From Paenibacillus timonensis (GTDB taxonomy: Bacteria > Bacillota > Bacilli > Paenibacillales > Paenibacillaceae), in assembly GCF_009725205.1 (NCBI RefSeq), contig NZ_WNZY01000017.1:1-64000 (forward strand): a stretch of DNA of 64,000 bases. The letters are read 5' to 3'. Under the pieces are notes generated by a model. That model saw nothing but the letters and a program-made list of their open reading frames with translations. It had not been told where the DNA came from and ran no database searches. Within the stretch, counting starts at the first letter, position 1, and every line of letters begins with the position of its first letter. The position numbers and the translations under genes are program-made. Below, piece after piece: positions 54,021 through 63,157 of the stretch.

Positions 54021-54153
54021 ATCTCGAAGCCGATTCGACGTCGAATCATGAATTCAGCCGAGCCTTCCGTTGCTCACGTACCCCCATGTACGCTCCACTA
54101 CTCAGTCCCTAACTTCATCCAACCTGCTCAGTCCTGTAAACCTGACGGTTTGA
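54021..54153. repeat. Dispersed intergenic repeat, copy B
   Basis: Core 54033-54131 matches copy A (41151-41250) with about 15 differences. The right flank CCTGACGGTTTGAATACCGCATT (54141 on) matches the end of copy C. It fills most of the sigE-sigG gap. Confidence 0.78.
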
Positions 54154-54162
54154 ATACCGCAT

Positions 54163-54885
54163 TTAGACCATCTTGTTAAATTCCTTGCGCAGCCGTTTAA
54201 TGATACGTTTCTCCAAGCGCGAAATGTAGGATTGCGAGATGCCTAGCAGATCGGCCACATCCTTTTGCGTCTTTTCGTCCCCGTCGACCAGACCGAACCG
54301 CAGCTCCATGATCATGCGTTCCCGCTCAGTCAATTTGTCGAGCGCTTTGTGCAGCAGCTTGCGGTCTACCTGCTCTTCGATATTACGATAGATCGTATCG
54401 TTCTCCGTGCCTAAGACGTCGGAGAGCAGCAGCTCGTTGCCGTCCCAATCGATGTTAAGCGGCTCATCAAAGCTCACCTCGGTGCGAATTTTGCTGTTCC
54501 GGCGCAAATACATCAGAATTTCGTTCTCGATGCATCGAGAAGCGTAGGTGGCCAGCTTGATCTTTTTCTCAGGGTCAAAAGTGTTGACCGCCTTGATCAA
54601 CCCGATCGCACCGATGGATACCAAGTCCTCAATGTTAATTCCCGTATTCTCGAACTTCCGGGCGATATATACGACGAGTCGCAGGTTGCGCTCGATCAAC
54701 ATGGCCCGAATCGCCGAATCGCCGCTAGGCAGTCGCTGAAGCAAGTATTCTTCCTCTTCGCGCGTTAAGGGAGGTGGCAGCGCTTCGCTACCCCCGATAT
54801 AATAGATTTCTTCGCTTTTTAGCCCAAAAAGAAACAGCAGCCGGTAATACTGGAGCCGCAGCATCATTTTCCACTTAACATGCAT
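54163..54885 (-). CDS. sigE: RNA polymerase sporulation sigma factor SigE
   Basis: Mother-cell sigma factor, 240 residues, made as an inactive precursor: the N-terminal pro-region ([21 protein letters not shown], amphipathic) is cut by SpoIIGA. Region 2 ([39 protein letters not shown]), region 4 ([25 protein letters not shown]). ATG 54885 is chosen with AGGAGG upstream; an upstream in-frame reading overlaps spoIIGA. 19 bases after spoIIGA. Confidence 0.97.
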   Translation of the reverse strand: MHVKWKMMLRLQYYRLLFLFGLKSEEIYYIGGSEALPPPLTREEEEYLLQRLPSGDSAIRAMLIERNLRLVVYIARKFENTGINIEDLVSIGAIGLIKAVNTFDPEKKIKLATYASRCIENEILMYLRRNSKIRTEVSFDEPLNIDWDGNELLLSDVLGTENDTIYRNIEEQVDRKLLHKALDKLTERERMIMELRFGLVDGDEKTQKDVADLLGISQSYISRLEKRIIKRLRKEFNKMV

Positions 54886-54904
54886 GGTTTCATGTCCTCC
54901 TAAG

Positions 54905-55876
54905 TTACGTTCCCGTTTTACTGATGGTGTCTGAGTTATCCTTCGTCTCCGCTGACTCAATCAGGGCGGGATGAACGATCGCCCGGTAAGTCCCTTCCGT
55001 CGATAATCGCCCCCCGTCCAAGCCGATCAGCACCCGAGTCGTACGATGTTCCCGTCCTTCCAGACGCACCGTCACCTCATCAGGTTTGAGCGCCAGCATA
55101 AACTGCGTGCCTTTGTTGATGCCCCGATAAGGAACCAGCCGCAACCGCTCCGGCCAAGGAAAATCACCGGCTTCCGTCAACTCCAGGATGAGGTTGTCCG
55201 CACGCTCGTCAGCCAGCTTCCCCCGATACGATGGGGGGAGAACCCGCTCCCAAAGCGAAGCTTCCATCACCGTTACCGGAAGCCGGCTGAGCGGATCCGT
55301 TAACTGATTGCCTGTGTCGATCAATCCCGTGCAGGCAATCGTCGTATCTCCGATACGCACCTCCATCTCGGCCAAAAAGGAGTGAATCCGCTCCTGACGC
55401 TGGCGTGCAGCGATCACCCGTTTAAACCAAAACAAAACGACAAAAAAACATACCAGGATAAAGAACGCTCCGATTTTGATCGAAAACGAAAGCCCGCCGG
55501 ACGCCGAATACCAAATCCCACTCCAGATTTCACCAGAGTCCTGCAGCAAATAATGCACTCCCAGTATCCCGCCGGCCGCCGCAAAATTGACAATATAAAA
55601 AGCTCCCATATTCCTTAAGTAATTTTGCAAACTTCCAAATCCGAATGCGAGCCAAAGCATCACGACAGAGAATAGAAACTTCACCAGAAACGTGTACAGA
55701 AACGAGAGCTCCGGCAAAAACATCATCACGACGTACATCGCTCCAACGCCTGCCGACAAGGCCAGACGCCAGAAGATGATTTTTTGCTTTCGCATCCAAG
55801 CCGTGACCAGGAGTAAGCTTGCATCGATCAATAGGTTCATGAGGAATAGGAGATCGATATAGACAATCAACGGCAT
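54905..55876 (-). CDS. spoIIGA: Sigma-E processing peptidase SpoIIGA
   Basis: Membrane aspartic protease that removes the SigE pro-sequence in the mother cell. 323 residues: five N-terminal membrane helices (to about 150) and a C-terminal protease domain with the catalytic Asp in [19 protein letters not shown] near 185 and [20 protein letters not shown] 55876 has AGGTGA almost touching it; a TTG two codons later (55870) has better spacing and would start MIVYIDLLF as in relatives. Confidence 0.93.
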   Translation of the reverse strand: MPLIVYIDLLFLMNLLIDASLLLVTAWMRKQKIIFWRLALSAGVGAMYVVMMFLPELSFLYTFLVKFLFSVVMLWLAFGFGSLQNYLRNMGAFYIVNFAAAGGILGVHYLLQDSGEIWSGIWYSASGGLSFSIKIGAFFILVCFFVVLFWFKRVIAARQRQERIHSFLAEMEVRIGDTTIACTGLIDTGNQLTDPLSRLPVTVMEASLWERVLPPSYRGKLADERADNLILELTEAGDFPWPERLRLVPYRGINKGTQFMLALKPDEVTVRLEGREHRTTRVLIGLDGGRLSTEGTYRAIVHPALIESAETKDNSDTISKTGT

Positions 55877-55901
55877 TCACCTGCCTGGGTAGATGGTTAT
55901 C

Positions 55902-55968
55902 AGTATAAAGAGAACGAACGAGAAAGTCTGTCTAAAATTGAAAGTAGAATGCCACTATTTTTGTCGAC
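55902..55968 (-). promoter_or_regulatory. Candidate Spo0A-dependent spoIIG promoter
   Basis: Minus strand TAGACA (55929-55934), 21-bp spacer, TATACT (55902-55907). Over-long spacing is a trait of the Bacillus spoIIG promoter. Two Spo0A-box-like strings occur on the plus strand: TGTCTAAAA (55929-55937), over the -35, and TTTGTCGAC (55960-55968). Confidence 0.5.
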
Positions 55969-56001
55969 ATAACCGAAGAGATTCGCATCATCGGGGCGTA
56001 G

Positions 56002-56035
56002 AAAAAAGACCTTGTCCAACTTCGGGACAAGGTCT
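56002..56035 (-). terminator. Terminator of ftsZ
   Basis: AGACCTTGTCC / GGACAAGGTCT stem followed by a T run on the minus strand. Confidence 0.9.
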
Positions 56036-56062
56036 TGGGGAAGACATCTAAAGATTGATAAC

Positions 56063-57178
56063 CTATTCGTTATTGTTCCGCGAACGGTTACGGAGAAACG
56101 TCGGAATATCCAGTTGGTCGCCGCTAGGCTGGTTGCCAAAAGGTCTCAGCGTGGAAGCTTGACGGGAATCCTGCGGTTCTGGCGCGCCAGGAGCGGATGC
56201 CGCCGGCTTGCGGTTAGGCAACGGCTTGTTCTCGAACCCCGTGGCGATCACCGTCACTTTGATCTCTTCCTTCATGTTCTCGTCAATGATCGCACCAAAG
56301 ATCATGTTCACTTCTGGATCGGAAGCGGAAATTACGATCTCGGCGGCTTCGTTTACCTCGTACAGAGACAAGTTGCCCCCGCCGGTAATGTTCATAATGA
56401 CACCGCGCGCGCCTTCGATCGAAGTCTCGAGCAGCGGACTCATGATCGCTTTACGCGCAGCTTCAGCTGCACGGTTCTCGCCGGTCGCAAGACCGATACC
56501 CATCAAGGCGGAGCCGCGTTCGGTCATGATCGTCTTCACGTCGGCAAAGTCGAGGTTGATCAGACCCGGCACAGCGATCAGGTCGGAAATCCCTTGAACC
56601 GCCTGACGCAATACGTTGTCCGCTTCGCGGAACGCTTCCAGCATCGGCGTTTTCTTATCCACAATCTCAAGCAAACGGTCGTTCGGAATCACGATCAGGG
56701 TATCGACCTTCTCTTTCAAGGCTTCGATACCGAGTTCTGCTTGCGAAGAGCGCTTACGGCCCTCAAAGGTAAATGGACGGGTTACGACGCCAACCGTCAG
56801 GGCGCCGCATTCTCTGGCGATCTCGGCGATGACCGGTGCAGCACCGGTCCCGGTTCCGCCGCCCATGCCAGCGGTTACGAACACCATGTCCGCGCCCTTT
56901 AACGTATTGGCGATCAAATCGCGGGATTCTTCCGCCGCTTTCTTACCGACATCCGGATTAGCACCGGCGCCTAGACCGCGGGTAAGCTTGTCCCCGATTT
57001 GCAATTTATGCTCAGACTTGGCCAAATGCAGCGCTTGAGCGTCCGTGTTGACCGTAATAAATTCCACGCCCTGCACACCGTTCTCGATCATCCGGTTCAC
57101 GGCGTTGCTACCGCCGCCGCCAACCCCGATTACCTTGATCTGTGCCAAGCTCTCCATTTCGAAATCAAATTCCAACAT
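56063..57178 (-). CDS. ftsZ: Cell division protein FtsZ
   Basis: Tubulin-like GTPase of the Z-ring, 371 residues. GTP-binding [21 protein letters not shown] near 15 and the tubulin signature [19 protein letters not shown] near 105; T7 loop [11 protein letters not shown] near 205 (catalytic Asp); C-terminal linker and conserved tail [10 protein letters not shown] that binds FtsA and SepF. ATG 57178 ([18 protein letters not shown]) is chosen with GGGGGAGATGG upstream, matching relatives. 56 bases after ftsA. Confidence 0.97.
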   Translation of the reverse strand: MLEFDFEMESLAQIKVIGVGGGGSNAVNRMIENGVQGVEFITVNTDAQALHLAKSEHKLQIGDKLTRGLGAGANPDVGKKAAEESRDLIANTLKGADMVFVTAGMGGGTGTGAAPVIAEIARECGALTVGVVTRPFTFEGRKRSSQAELGIEALKEKVDTLIVIPNDRLLEIVDKKTPMLEAFREADNVLRQAVQGISDLIAVPGLINLDFADVKTIMTERGSALMGIGLATGENRAAEAARKAIMSPLLETSIEGARGVIMNITGGGNLSLYEVNEAAEIVISASDPEVNMIFGAIIDENMKEEIKVTVIATGFENKPLPNRKPAASAPGAPEPQDSRQASTLRPFGNQPSGDQLDIPTFLRNRSRNNNE

Positions 57179-57234
57179 ACTCTTCCATCTCCCCCTCAAT
57201 ATGCATGGATGGCCCGTGCATCATTCCTAAACCA

Positions 57235-58485
57235 CTATATAAATTCGCTAAACAAGTTCTTAAGTCGTTCCATCAAGCCCGTCTTCCGAGCGGTTTCCTG
57301 CGGTCCCGGAGCCTTGCTCCGGTTCGCGTTCTTCTTGGGACTTGCGCTGCTGCGGACACGTATGTTCTTGATGACCTTATGCAAAATCCCTACCCCGCCG
57401 GTAAAAGCCGGATCGCGAACGCCGATGAAATCGGGCACGGCAATCCGTACGGAAGCTTCCAGCTCCTGCTGGGCAATCTTGAGCAGTCCCGGCATAGATA
57501 CGGTTCCGCCGATGAGGATATATCCCCCCGGCTGCTCGCTGTAGCCAAGACGTTTCACTTCCTGACGAATCAGTTGGAAAATCTCCTGTACACGTGGCTC
57601 CGCAATAGCGGCCAGATCCTCCTGCGTAAACTCCTTGTCCACATTGCTTCCGATCCGCGTCACCTTGAAGGTCACATCCGACGCCGCGTCCTCGATTGCA
57701 GCGCAACCGTATTTCAGCTTCGCTTTTTCCGCGTGGTCCGTTAACGTCCGGAGTCCGTAAGCAATGTCGTTCGTTATAAATTCTCCCCCAATCGGAAGCG
57801 TGGATGTCGCTACGATCGTGCCGCTTTCGAATACAGCGATCGTTGTGGAACCCGCACCGATGTCCACCAGGACGGATCCCATCGTTTTTTCGTCCTTTGA
57901 CAACGCCAATTGTCCTGATGCTAACGACAGCAAAACCAGATCGCGAATCTTAAGTCCGGCCTTCTCCACACAGCGAAGCAAGTTATGAATCGCCGTTTTG
58001 GATCCCGTGACAATCGTCGCTTCAACTTCCAGTCGCACGCCGATCATACCGCGCGGATCCGAAATGCCTTCCAATCCGTCTACGATATACTGTTTGGCTA
58101 CAACATCGATGATTTCGCGTTCCGGCGGCAGCGCAATAACTTCGGCTGCCTTCAGGACACGTTCAATGTCCTCTTCACCGATCTCTCGGTCTTCGTTTTG
58201 TACGGCTACTACCCCGTGGCTCGTTTGGAGTCCGATGTGATTTCCCGAAATGCCGACATACACTTCCGATATCTGAATATCTACCATCCGTTCCGCATGA
58301 TCCACAGCGCTGCGAATCGACTGCACCGTCTGGTCAATATCTACAATCGCGCCTTTTCGTATTCCTTCCGAGTCGGCAGATCCAACCCCAATAATATTAA
58401 AGGTTCCATTACTAATTTCCCCAATAATAGCACGAACTTTGGATGTACCGATGTCCAAACTAACAATGATGTCATTGTTGCTCAA
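57235..58485 (-). CDS. ftsA: Cell division protein FtsA
   Basis: Actin-like membrane tether of FtsZ, 416 residues. ATP-binding DIIVSLDIGTSKVRAIIGE at the N-terminus, 1C domain near 85-165, phosphate-2 DIGAGSTTIAVFESG near 210, adenosine motif GGYILIGGTVSMPGL near 330, and C-terminal amphipathic membrane helix (GLMERLKNLFSEFI). Start is TTG 58485 with AGGAGGTG upstream. First gene of ftsA-ftsZ. Confidence 0.96.
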   Translation of the reverse strand: MSNNDIIVSLDIGTSKVRAIIGEISNGTFNIIGVGSADSEGIRKGAIVDIDQTVQSIRSAVDHAERMVDIQISEVYVGISGNHIGLQTSHGVVAVQNEDREIGEEDIERVLKAAEVIALPPEREIIDVVAKQYIVDGLEGISDPRGMIGVRLEVEATIVTGSKTAIHNLLRCVEKAGLKIRDLVLLSLASGQLALSKDEKTMGSVLVDIGAGSTTIAVFESGTIVATSTLPIGGEFITNDIAYGLRTLTDHAEKAKLKYGCAAIEDAASDVTFKVTRIGSNVDKEFTQEDLAAIAEPRVQEIFQLIRQEVKRLGYSEQPGGYILIGGTVSMPGLLKIAQQELEASVRIAVPDFIGVRDPAFTGGVGILHKVIKNIRVRSSASPKKNANRSKAPGPQETARKTGLMERLKNLFSEFI

Positions 58486-58632
58486 GCCCCTGGCACCTCC
58501 TATTTCCCCATCAAATATACTTACCGTGTTAGATTCACTATCTACTTAATTCAACGCCATTTAACCTTTCCCTCTTTTTTCTACAAATTTTTTGACTTCC
58601 AAGTTTTACATCCAATAGGCGGAAGTTCGATG

Positions 58633-58651
58633 ATCCTACGGAATAGGATCC
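58633..58651. repeat. Small hairpin in the ftsA leader
   Basis: GATCCTA / TAGGATC perfect arms around a 5-base loop, between the ftsA promoter and the ftsA gene; no T run. Confidence 0.4.
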
Positions 58652-58667
58652 TGGCCATATCTGCAAA

Positions 58668-58696
58668 ATTAGAAGAAAAAAGAGGGAGAACGTCAA
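58668..58696 (-). promoter_or_regulatory. ftsA-ftsZ promoter
   Basis: Minus strand TTGACG (58691-58696), 17-bp spacer, TCTAAT (58668-58673), in the 243-base gap after divIB. Confidence 0.55.
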
Positions 58697-58728
58697 CTAG
58701 CCCATAAAATGTATTTTAACATTGTTTT

Positions 58729-59496
58729 TCAATCATGAGTAGTATCATTTTGTCCATCGTTCTCGTTCTCCGCCGTGGAGTAGGGAACATAGGAATCGGC
58801 ATCGAGCATCGTCAGCTTACCGGGGTCCTGGGTTTGCAGAATCTCGTTCATGTATTCCGCTTTTTTAGCCAGAAGCGAAGTAGCCGAGATGATTTCAAAT
58901 TTGGACCTCGTATAGAGCTTAATCCGGTCCGGATAGGATAACGTAGGCGATGGGACAATCTCGGAAATATCGGCGGTCAGCTCGTCCGGAATTTGCGACA
59001 ACGTTCGGCAAAGTTTGACCAGACTCTCGTCATCCGCCTTCCAACCGGTCAAGATTGGCTTGTCCACCGGCATCGATCCGTCCTTGAGTTCGATTCGCGT
59101 CCCATTGGCGAGTAACCCCTGCAGTTTACCTTCTCCGGTCAATGCATAGGCCGCGATTGGATATTCCTCGATACGAATATTCACGCCGCCGGGAAACGTC
59201 TTGTCCACTGTCGCCTGCTTCACCGAGGAAACGTCTTCCAGCTTGCGGGCGATATGATCCGCGCTGACAGCAAAGAACGGGGAACCGACCTGAAGGCCGG
59301 TAACACCTAGGAGTTCCGCTTCGGTCGTATACGTATTGCCTTCAAACGTAATTACGGAAATTTTGCTAAGAGATGAACGAAAGAAAAGGACGCACAGCAG
59401 GGCGAGGAACAGCAAGATGAGAATCGTTTTGATTTTCCGGCCGCTTTTCTTCTTAGGCGCGGGTTCTTTTAGGACGGGTACATTTGCTTTTGGCAT
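58729..59496 (-). CDS. divIB: Cell division protein DivIB/FtsQ
   Basis: 255 residues: basic cytoplasmic start, one membrane helix (TILILLFLALLCVLFF near 25-42), POTRA domain (ISVITFEGNTYTTEAELLGVTGLQVGSPFF), FtsQ-like beta domain (QATVDKTFPGGVNIRIEEYPIAAY) and acidic tail. Bridges the divisome via FtsL and DivIC. ATG 59496 is chosen with GGAG 8 bases upstream; a TTG at 59511 is in frame but less well placed. Confidence 0.93.
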   Translation of the reverse strand: MPKANVPVLKEPAPKKKSGRKIKTILILLFLALLCVLFFRSSLSKISVITFEGNTYTTEAELLGVTGLQVGSPFFAVSADHIARKLEDVSSVKQATVDKTFPGGVNIRIEEYPIAAYALTGEGKLQGLLANGTRIELKDGSMPVDKPILTGWKADDESLVKLCRTLSQIPDELTADISEIVPSPTLSYPDRIKLYTRSKFEIISATSLLAKKAEYMNEILQTQDPGKLTMLDADSYVPYSTAENENDGQNDTTHD

Positions 59497-59542
59497 GTCA
59501 TTTCTCCGCAACTTTCTGAATAAGTATTACAAAGCCTATTAT

Positions 59543-59559
59543 CCCCTCCAGGGGAGGGG
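59543..59559. repeat. Hairpin between murA and divIB
   Basis: CCCCTCC AGG GGAGGGG perfect arms; no T run on either strand, so not an intrinsic terminator. Confidence 0.4.
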
Positions 59560-59615
59560 ACAAAAGTTTTGGGCTATCACCAATGAAGGTTCGCGAAAAC
59601 AGAAAGCCTTTCAGC

Positions 59616-60896
59616 TTAGGCCAAATCCAACTGCCGCATGGCAGGAGACTCTCGGCGCACTACGCCACCTAAACGCTGAAACATCGTTTCAATCCGATCG
59701 TAGCCGCGGTCAATATGATGAACTTGCTCAACCACCGTTTGCCCTTGGGCTGCCAAACCAGCGATGACCAGCGCCGCACCTGCTCGCAAATCGGTCGCTT
59801 CCACGGTCGCGCCGTAAAGCCGGGGAACCCCGCGAATGAACGCAGAATTCAAGTCCACCGTAATATCGGCCCCCATGCGGACAAGCTCGTCGACATGCTT
59901 GAACCGGCCTTCGAACACGGTCTCCTTCATGACGCTCAAACCATCTGCTAAAGATAACAGCACCATCACCTGAGACTGTAGATCGGTAGGAAATGAAGGG
60001 TAAGGTGATGTGACGATCCGCTCAACCGCTTTGGGGCGGCCCGCGCTGCTCAACGTTATTATATCATCCGTCACTCCGATTTGAACACCAGCCCGCTTCA
60101 GCACATGCAGCAGGGATACCAGATGCGAAGGGTTGCTATGGGTGAGGGTCACGCTGCCGCGGGTTGCGGCGACGGCAATCAATGCCGTTCCTGCAACGAT
60201 ACGGTCTGGGATAATCTCGTAATCGCAAGGGAAAAGTCGTTCCACCCCTTTGACCGTAATCGTGTCGGTCCCGGCGCCGATAATGCTTGCGCCCATGGCA
60301 TTCAAAAAGTTCTGCAAATCTTGAATCTCCGGCTCCCGCGCCGCATTGGTTATAATGGTGGTTCCTTCGGCCAGCGCAGCAGCCATCATGATGTTCTCGG
60401 TCGCACCTACGCTGGGAAAATCCAAATGGATATCCGTACCGATCAGTTTTCCGGCTCTGCACCAAATTTGCTGATCGTACTCCTCAATCTTCGCCCCTAA
60501 AGCTTCAAGTCCCTTCAAATGCAGATCGATTTTCCTTTCTCCGATCGCACAGCCGCCCGGTTGATAAATGCACACTTCCCCGAACCGCGCGAGGAGCGGC
60601 CCCATCAAAAAAATGGAAGAGCGCATCTGTTTCATCAAATCTTCCGGCACATGGCTGGAGTCCGCTCCTGACGTATCTACGGTCACCGTATCTCCCAAAT
60701 GGACGGCTCTGCAGCCCAATCGGCCGAGGATACCTAACATGACATCAATATCGAGCAGGCGGGGGACATTTCGAAGTTGTACTTTGCCTTCCGCCAACAG
60801 CGATGCGGCCAGAATCGGCAGTGCGGCATTTTTCGCTCCATGGATACGAATGGTTCCTGATAGGGGTTTCCCGCCTTCGATCACCAATTTGTCCAA
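59616..60896 (-). CDS. murA: UDP-N-acetylglucosamine 1-carboxyvinyltransferase
   Basis: First committed step of peptidoglycan synthesis: adds enolpyruvate from PEP to UDP-GlcNAc. 426 residues, EPSP-synthase fold. Segments: GKPLSGTIRIHGAKNAALPILAAS near 10, catalytic Cys in YQPGGCAIGERKIDLHLKG near 117 (so fosfomycin-sensitive type), GATENIMMAAAL near 160, PYPSFPTDLQSQVMVLL near 300. The start is TTG 60896 with GGAGGTGA 4 bases before; a longer reading would run into murB and is rejected. 16 bases after the murB stop. Confidence 0.95.
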   Translation of the reverse strand: MDKLVIEGGKPLSGTIRIHGAKNAALPILAASLLAEGKVQLRNVPRLLDIDVMLGILGRLGCRAVHLGDTVTVDTSGADSSHVPEDLMKQMRSSIFLMGPLLARFGEVCIYQPGGCAIGERKIDLHLKGLEALGAKIEEYDQQIWCRAGKLIGTDIHLDFPSVGATENIMMAAALAEGTTIITNAAREPEIQDLQNFLNAMGASIIGAGTDTITVKGVERLFPCDYEIIPDRIVAGTALIAVAATRGSVTLTHSNPSHLVSLLHVLKRAGVQIGVTDDIITLSSAGRPKAVERIVTSPYPSFPTDLQSQVMVLLSLADGLSVMKETVFEGRFKHVDELVRMGADITVDLNSAFIRGVPRLYGATVEATDLRAGAALVIAGLAAQGQTVVEQVHHIDRGYDRIETMFQRLGGVVRRESPAMRQLDLA

Positions 60897-60912
60897 TGTA
60901 TCACCTCCGAGT

Positions 60913-61818
60913 TTACCGTTCACCCACGAAGAAGACCTCCGGCACCAGCGCCACGTCGAACTTGCCTTGGACGGTGGCCTTGACTTGCTCCATGAGCGCA
61001 AGAACGTCCTCTGCTGTCGCTTGCCCGGTATTGACGATGAAATTGGCGTGCAGCGTGGATACTTCGGCCCCGCCGACTTTCGTCCCTTTGAGTCCCGCCG
61101 CTTCGACCAGCCTCGCGGCATGATCTCCGGGGGGATTGCGAAATACGCTGCCTGCGCAAGGCTGCGTCAGCGGCTGCGTTTTACGGCGACGGTCCTTATA
61201 GGCCGCCATAGCCGCCGCGACTTCCAGCCGATCGCCCACGGCAAGCGAAAAACATGCCTGTGCCACGATCCCTCGCTGTTCATGCAGGACGGAATGCCGG
61301 TAGGCAAACTTCATATCCTCCGCTGTGTATGTGACCAATTCACCTGTCTCCAGAACAATGTCAGCGGATTTAAATATACGTGACACATCGGACCCGTGGG
61401 CACCAGCATTCATGTAGACGGCGCCGCCGACCGTTCCCGGGATTCCTCCGGCAAATTCCAGCCCGGTTAACCCCTCTTTGCCCGCCATGATGCTGAGTCT
61501 GACGACGGACGCCCCGCCTCCAGCGCAGACTTCCGTGCCGGTGAAAGCAATCTGTTCCAGCCCTGCTCCCAACCGAATGACACAGCCTCGGATTCCCTTG
61601 TCAGAAACAAGGAGATTGGAGCCTTTTCCGATGATCATCCACGGAATCCCCTCCGCATAGAGTAGACGCATCAGCTCAGCAAGCTGTTGGGAATTCTCCG
61701 GAACGACCATCGCATCCGCCGGTCCGCCGATTTTCCATGTTGTGTACTTTGACATTGGCTCATTCGGCAAGACCTCTAAGGCTTCCAGCCTGGTCAAATG
61801 TGATATCCACTGCTGCAT
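60913..61818 (-). CDS. murB: UDP-N-acetylenolpyruvoylglucosamine reductase
   Basis: FAD-dependent reductase making UDP-MurNAc. 301 residues, type II MurB. N-terminal YTTWKIGGPADAM near 25, FAD-binding GKGSNLLVSDKGIRG near 65, LTGLEFAGGIPGTVGGAVYMNAGAHG near 120-145, catalytic Ser in CAGSVFRNPPGDHAARLVEAAGLKG near 225, and final Glu in VPEVFFVG. ATG 61818 has GGAGGG 7 bases upstream; an earlier in-frame ATG (61863) is rejected. Confidence 0.96.
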   Translation of the reverse strand: MQQWISHLTRLEALEVLPNEPMSKYTTWKIGGPADAMVVPENSQQLAELMRLLYAEGIPWMIIGKGSNLLVSDKGIRGCVIRLGAGLEQIAFTGTEVCAGGGASVVRLSIMAGKEGLTGLEFAGGIPGTVGGAVYMNAGAHGSDVSRIFKSADIVLETGELVTYTAEDMKFAYRHSVLHEQRGIVAQACFSLAVGDRLEVAAAMAAYKDRRRKTQPLTQPCAGSVFRNPPGDHAARLVEAAGLKGTKVGGAEVSTLHANFIVNTGQATAEDVLALMEQVKATVQGKFDVALVPEVFFVGER

Positions 61819-61853
61819 CGTATAACCCTCCTTGACTTGTATGGCGGATTCCT

Positions 61854-61997
61854 TCGGCGTCAAACGCCGAGTGCCGCTGTTCCAAATCGGCAGTCAACGA
61901 CTGCCGGAGCCCGGGTCCCGCGGAGGGGGATAGCCCTCCCCGCTTGGTTGTCACGATTTATAGAGTATCTTATGCCTCCCTCACGGAGAGTGTGACA
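61854..61997. repeat. Cluster of hairpins between murG and murB
   Basis: Three hairpins in a row: TCGGCGT/ACGCCGA (61854-61870), CGGCAGTC/GACTGCCG (61888-61906), GCGGAGGG/CCCTCC(CC)GC (61920-61943). A further inverted pair TTGTCAC (61948-61954) and GTG(T)GACAA (61989-61997) follows. No gene is seen in the 213-base gap and none of the stems has a T run on the coding strand. Confidence 0.55.
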
Positions 61998-62031
61998 ATC
62001 GCCCAGACCATGGGAACCAGGCTGTCCGCCG

Positions 62032-63153
62032 CTAGCTGCGGCTTTGACGGTTTTGCGACAGTCTCCGCATCTGCTCTACAACGAGATGGGCGGAATCCGG
62101 CTTGCCTAGCGCACGAGAGGCGGTTGACATGGCGGTATGCCGTGGCAGATCGTTCATCACGCGCTCTATAGAGGCATACAAGCTGCCCCCCGTCAGTTCC
62201 GGCTCCAGAATCACCTCCGCCGCGCCAGAGCTCTCCAGCGTGCGGGCGTTTTTCTCCTGGTGGTTGTTTGTGACGTTCGGCGAAGGAATCAGGATAGCTG
62301 GAATGCCCAGCGCCGTAATTTCCGCCAAAAAAGAAGCCCCGGCGCGGTTTACGATCAACGAAGTGCAGGCCAGGACCTCCGGCATGTTGTGTACATAAGG
62401 AAGGACTTGCAAATTGGCGGGCAATTCACCGGTCTTCGCCTTGATCGCTTCCACCGTCGAGGTATAGTAGCTGTCCCCGGTCACATAAACGAATTGTAAA
62501 TGCTCCGATTGCTTCAACAACGGTGCCATCTCTACCATCGCTTCATTGATCGCTTTGGCGCCGCGACTGCCACCGACGACCAGCACGACAAAGCTGGATT
62601 CCGGTAGCCCAAGAGTTGCGAAGCCCTTTCGTTTATCCGCTGCGTAAACGGTAGTTGCTCGCGGATTCCCCGTGTATACGACATGTCGGGCCGAAGGAAA
62701 TGCGGAACCCGATCCCTCGAAGCTGACGGCAACCGTCGATACGTATTTGCTCAAGAACCGGTTCGTCAAACCCGGGATGGCATTCTGTTCATGGATGATG
62801 CTAGGGATACCCAGCTTGGCCGCGGCATAAACGACCGGACCACAGACATAACCGCCTGTTCCGATGACTACGTCGGGCTTAAACTCTCTAAGTAGCTTTT
62901 TGGACGTCTGCACTCCCTTGAGAAAACGCATGATCGTTCTCACATTATCGAACGACAGCTTCCGACGGAAGCCGGTAATATCAATCGCTTCAAACGGAAT
63001 TCCCTGCTTGGGGACCAGCGAGCTTTCCAACCCGCGCTTGCCTCCAATGTACAAAAACTCGGATCCGGGAAATTCCTCGGCGCATTGGCTGGCGACGGCT
63101 AGTGCCGGGTAGATGTGACCCCCGGTTCCGCCGCCGCTAAGTACGACGCGCAT
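62032..63153 (-). CDS. murG: MurG glycosyltransferase (lipid II synthesis)
   Basis: Transfers GlcNAc from UDP-GlcNAc to lipid I on the inner membrane face, giving lipid II. 373 residues, GT28. Donor and acceptor loops: VVLSGGGTGGHIYPALAVASQC, GTGGYVCGPVVYAAAKLGIPSIIHEQNAIPGLTN near 95-130, VGGSRGAKAINEA near 193, VNRAGASFLAEITALGIPAILIPSP near 265 and NHQEKNA. GAGGTGAGG before ATG 63153. Four bases after the ftsW/spoVE stop. Confidence 0.97.
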   Translation of the reverse strand: MRVVLSGGGTGGHIYPALAVASQCAEEFPGSEFLYIGGKRGLESSLVPKQGIPFEAIDITGFRRKLSFDNVRTIMRFLKGVQTSKKLLREFKPDVVIGTGGYVCGPVVYAAAKLGIPSIIHEQNAIPGLTNRFLSKYVSTVAVSFEGSGSAFPSARHVVYTGNPRATTVYAADKRKGFATLGLPESSFVVLVVGGSRGAKAINEAMVEMAPLLKQSEHLQFVYVTGDSYYTSTVEAIKAKTGELPANLQVLPYVHNMPEVLACTSLIVNRAGASFLAEITALGIPAILIPSPNVTNNHQEKNARTLESSGAAEVILEPELTGGSLYASIERVMNDLPRHTAMSTASRALGKPDSAHLVVEQMRRLSQNRQSRS

Positions 63154-63157
63154 ATCC

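Noticed and set aside
60897-61121. N-terminal extension of murA
   Set aside because: Lies in murB out of frame and reads as a basic shadow; TTG 60896 has GGAGGTGA at good spacing.
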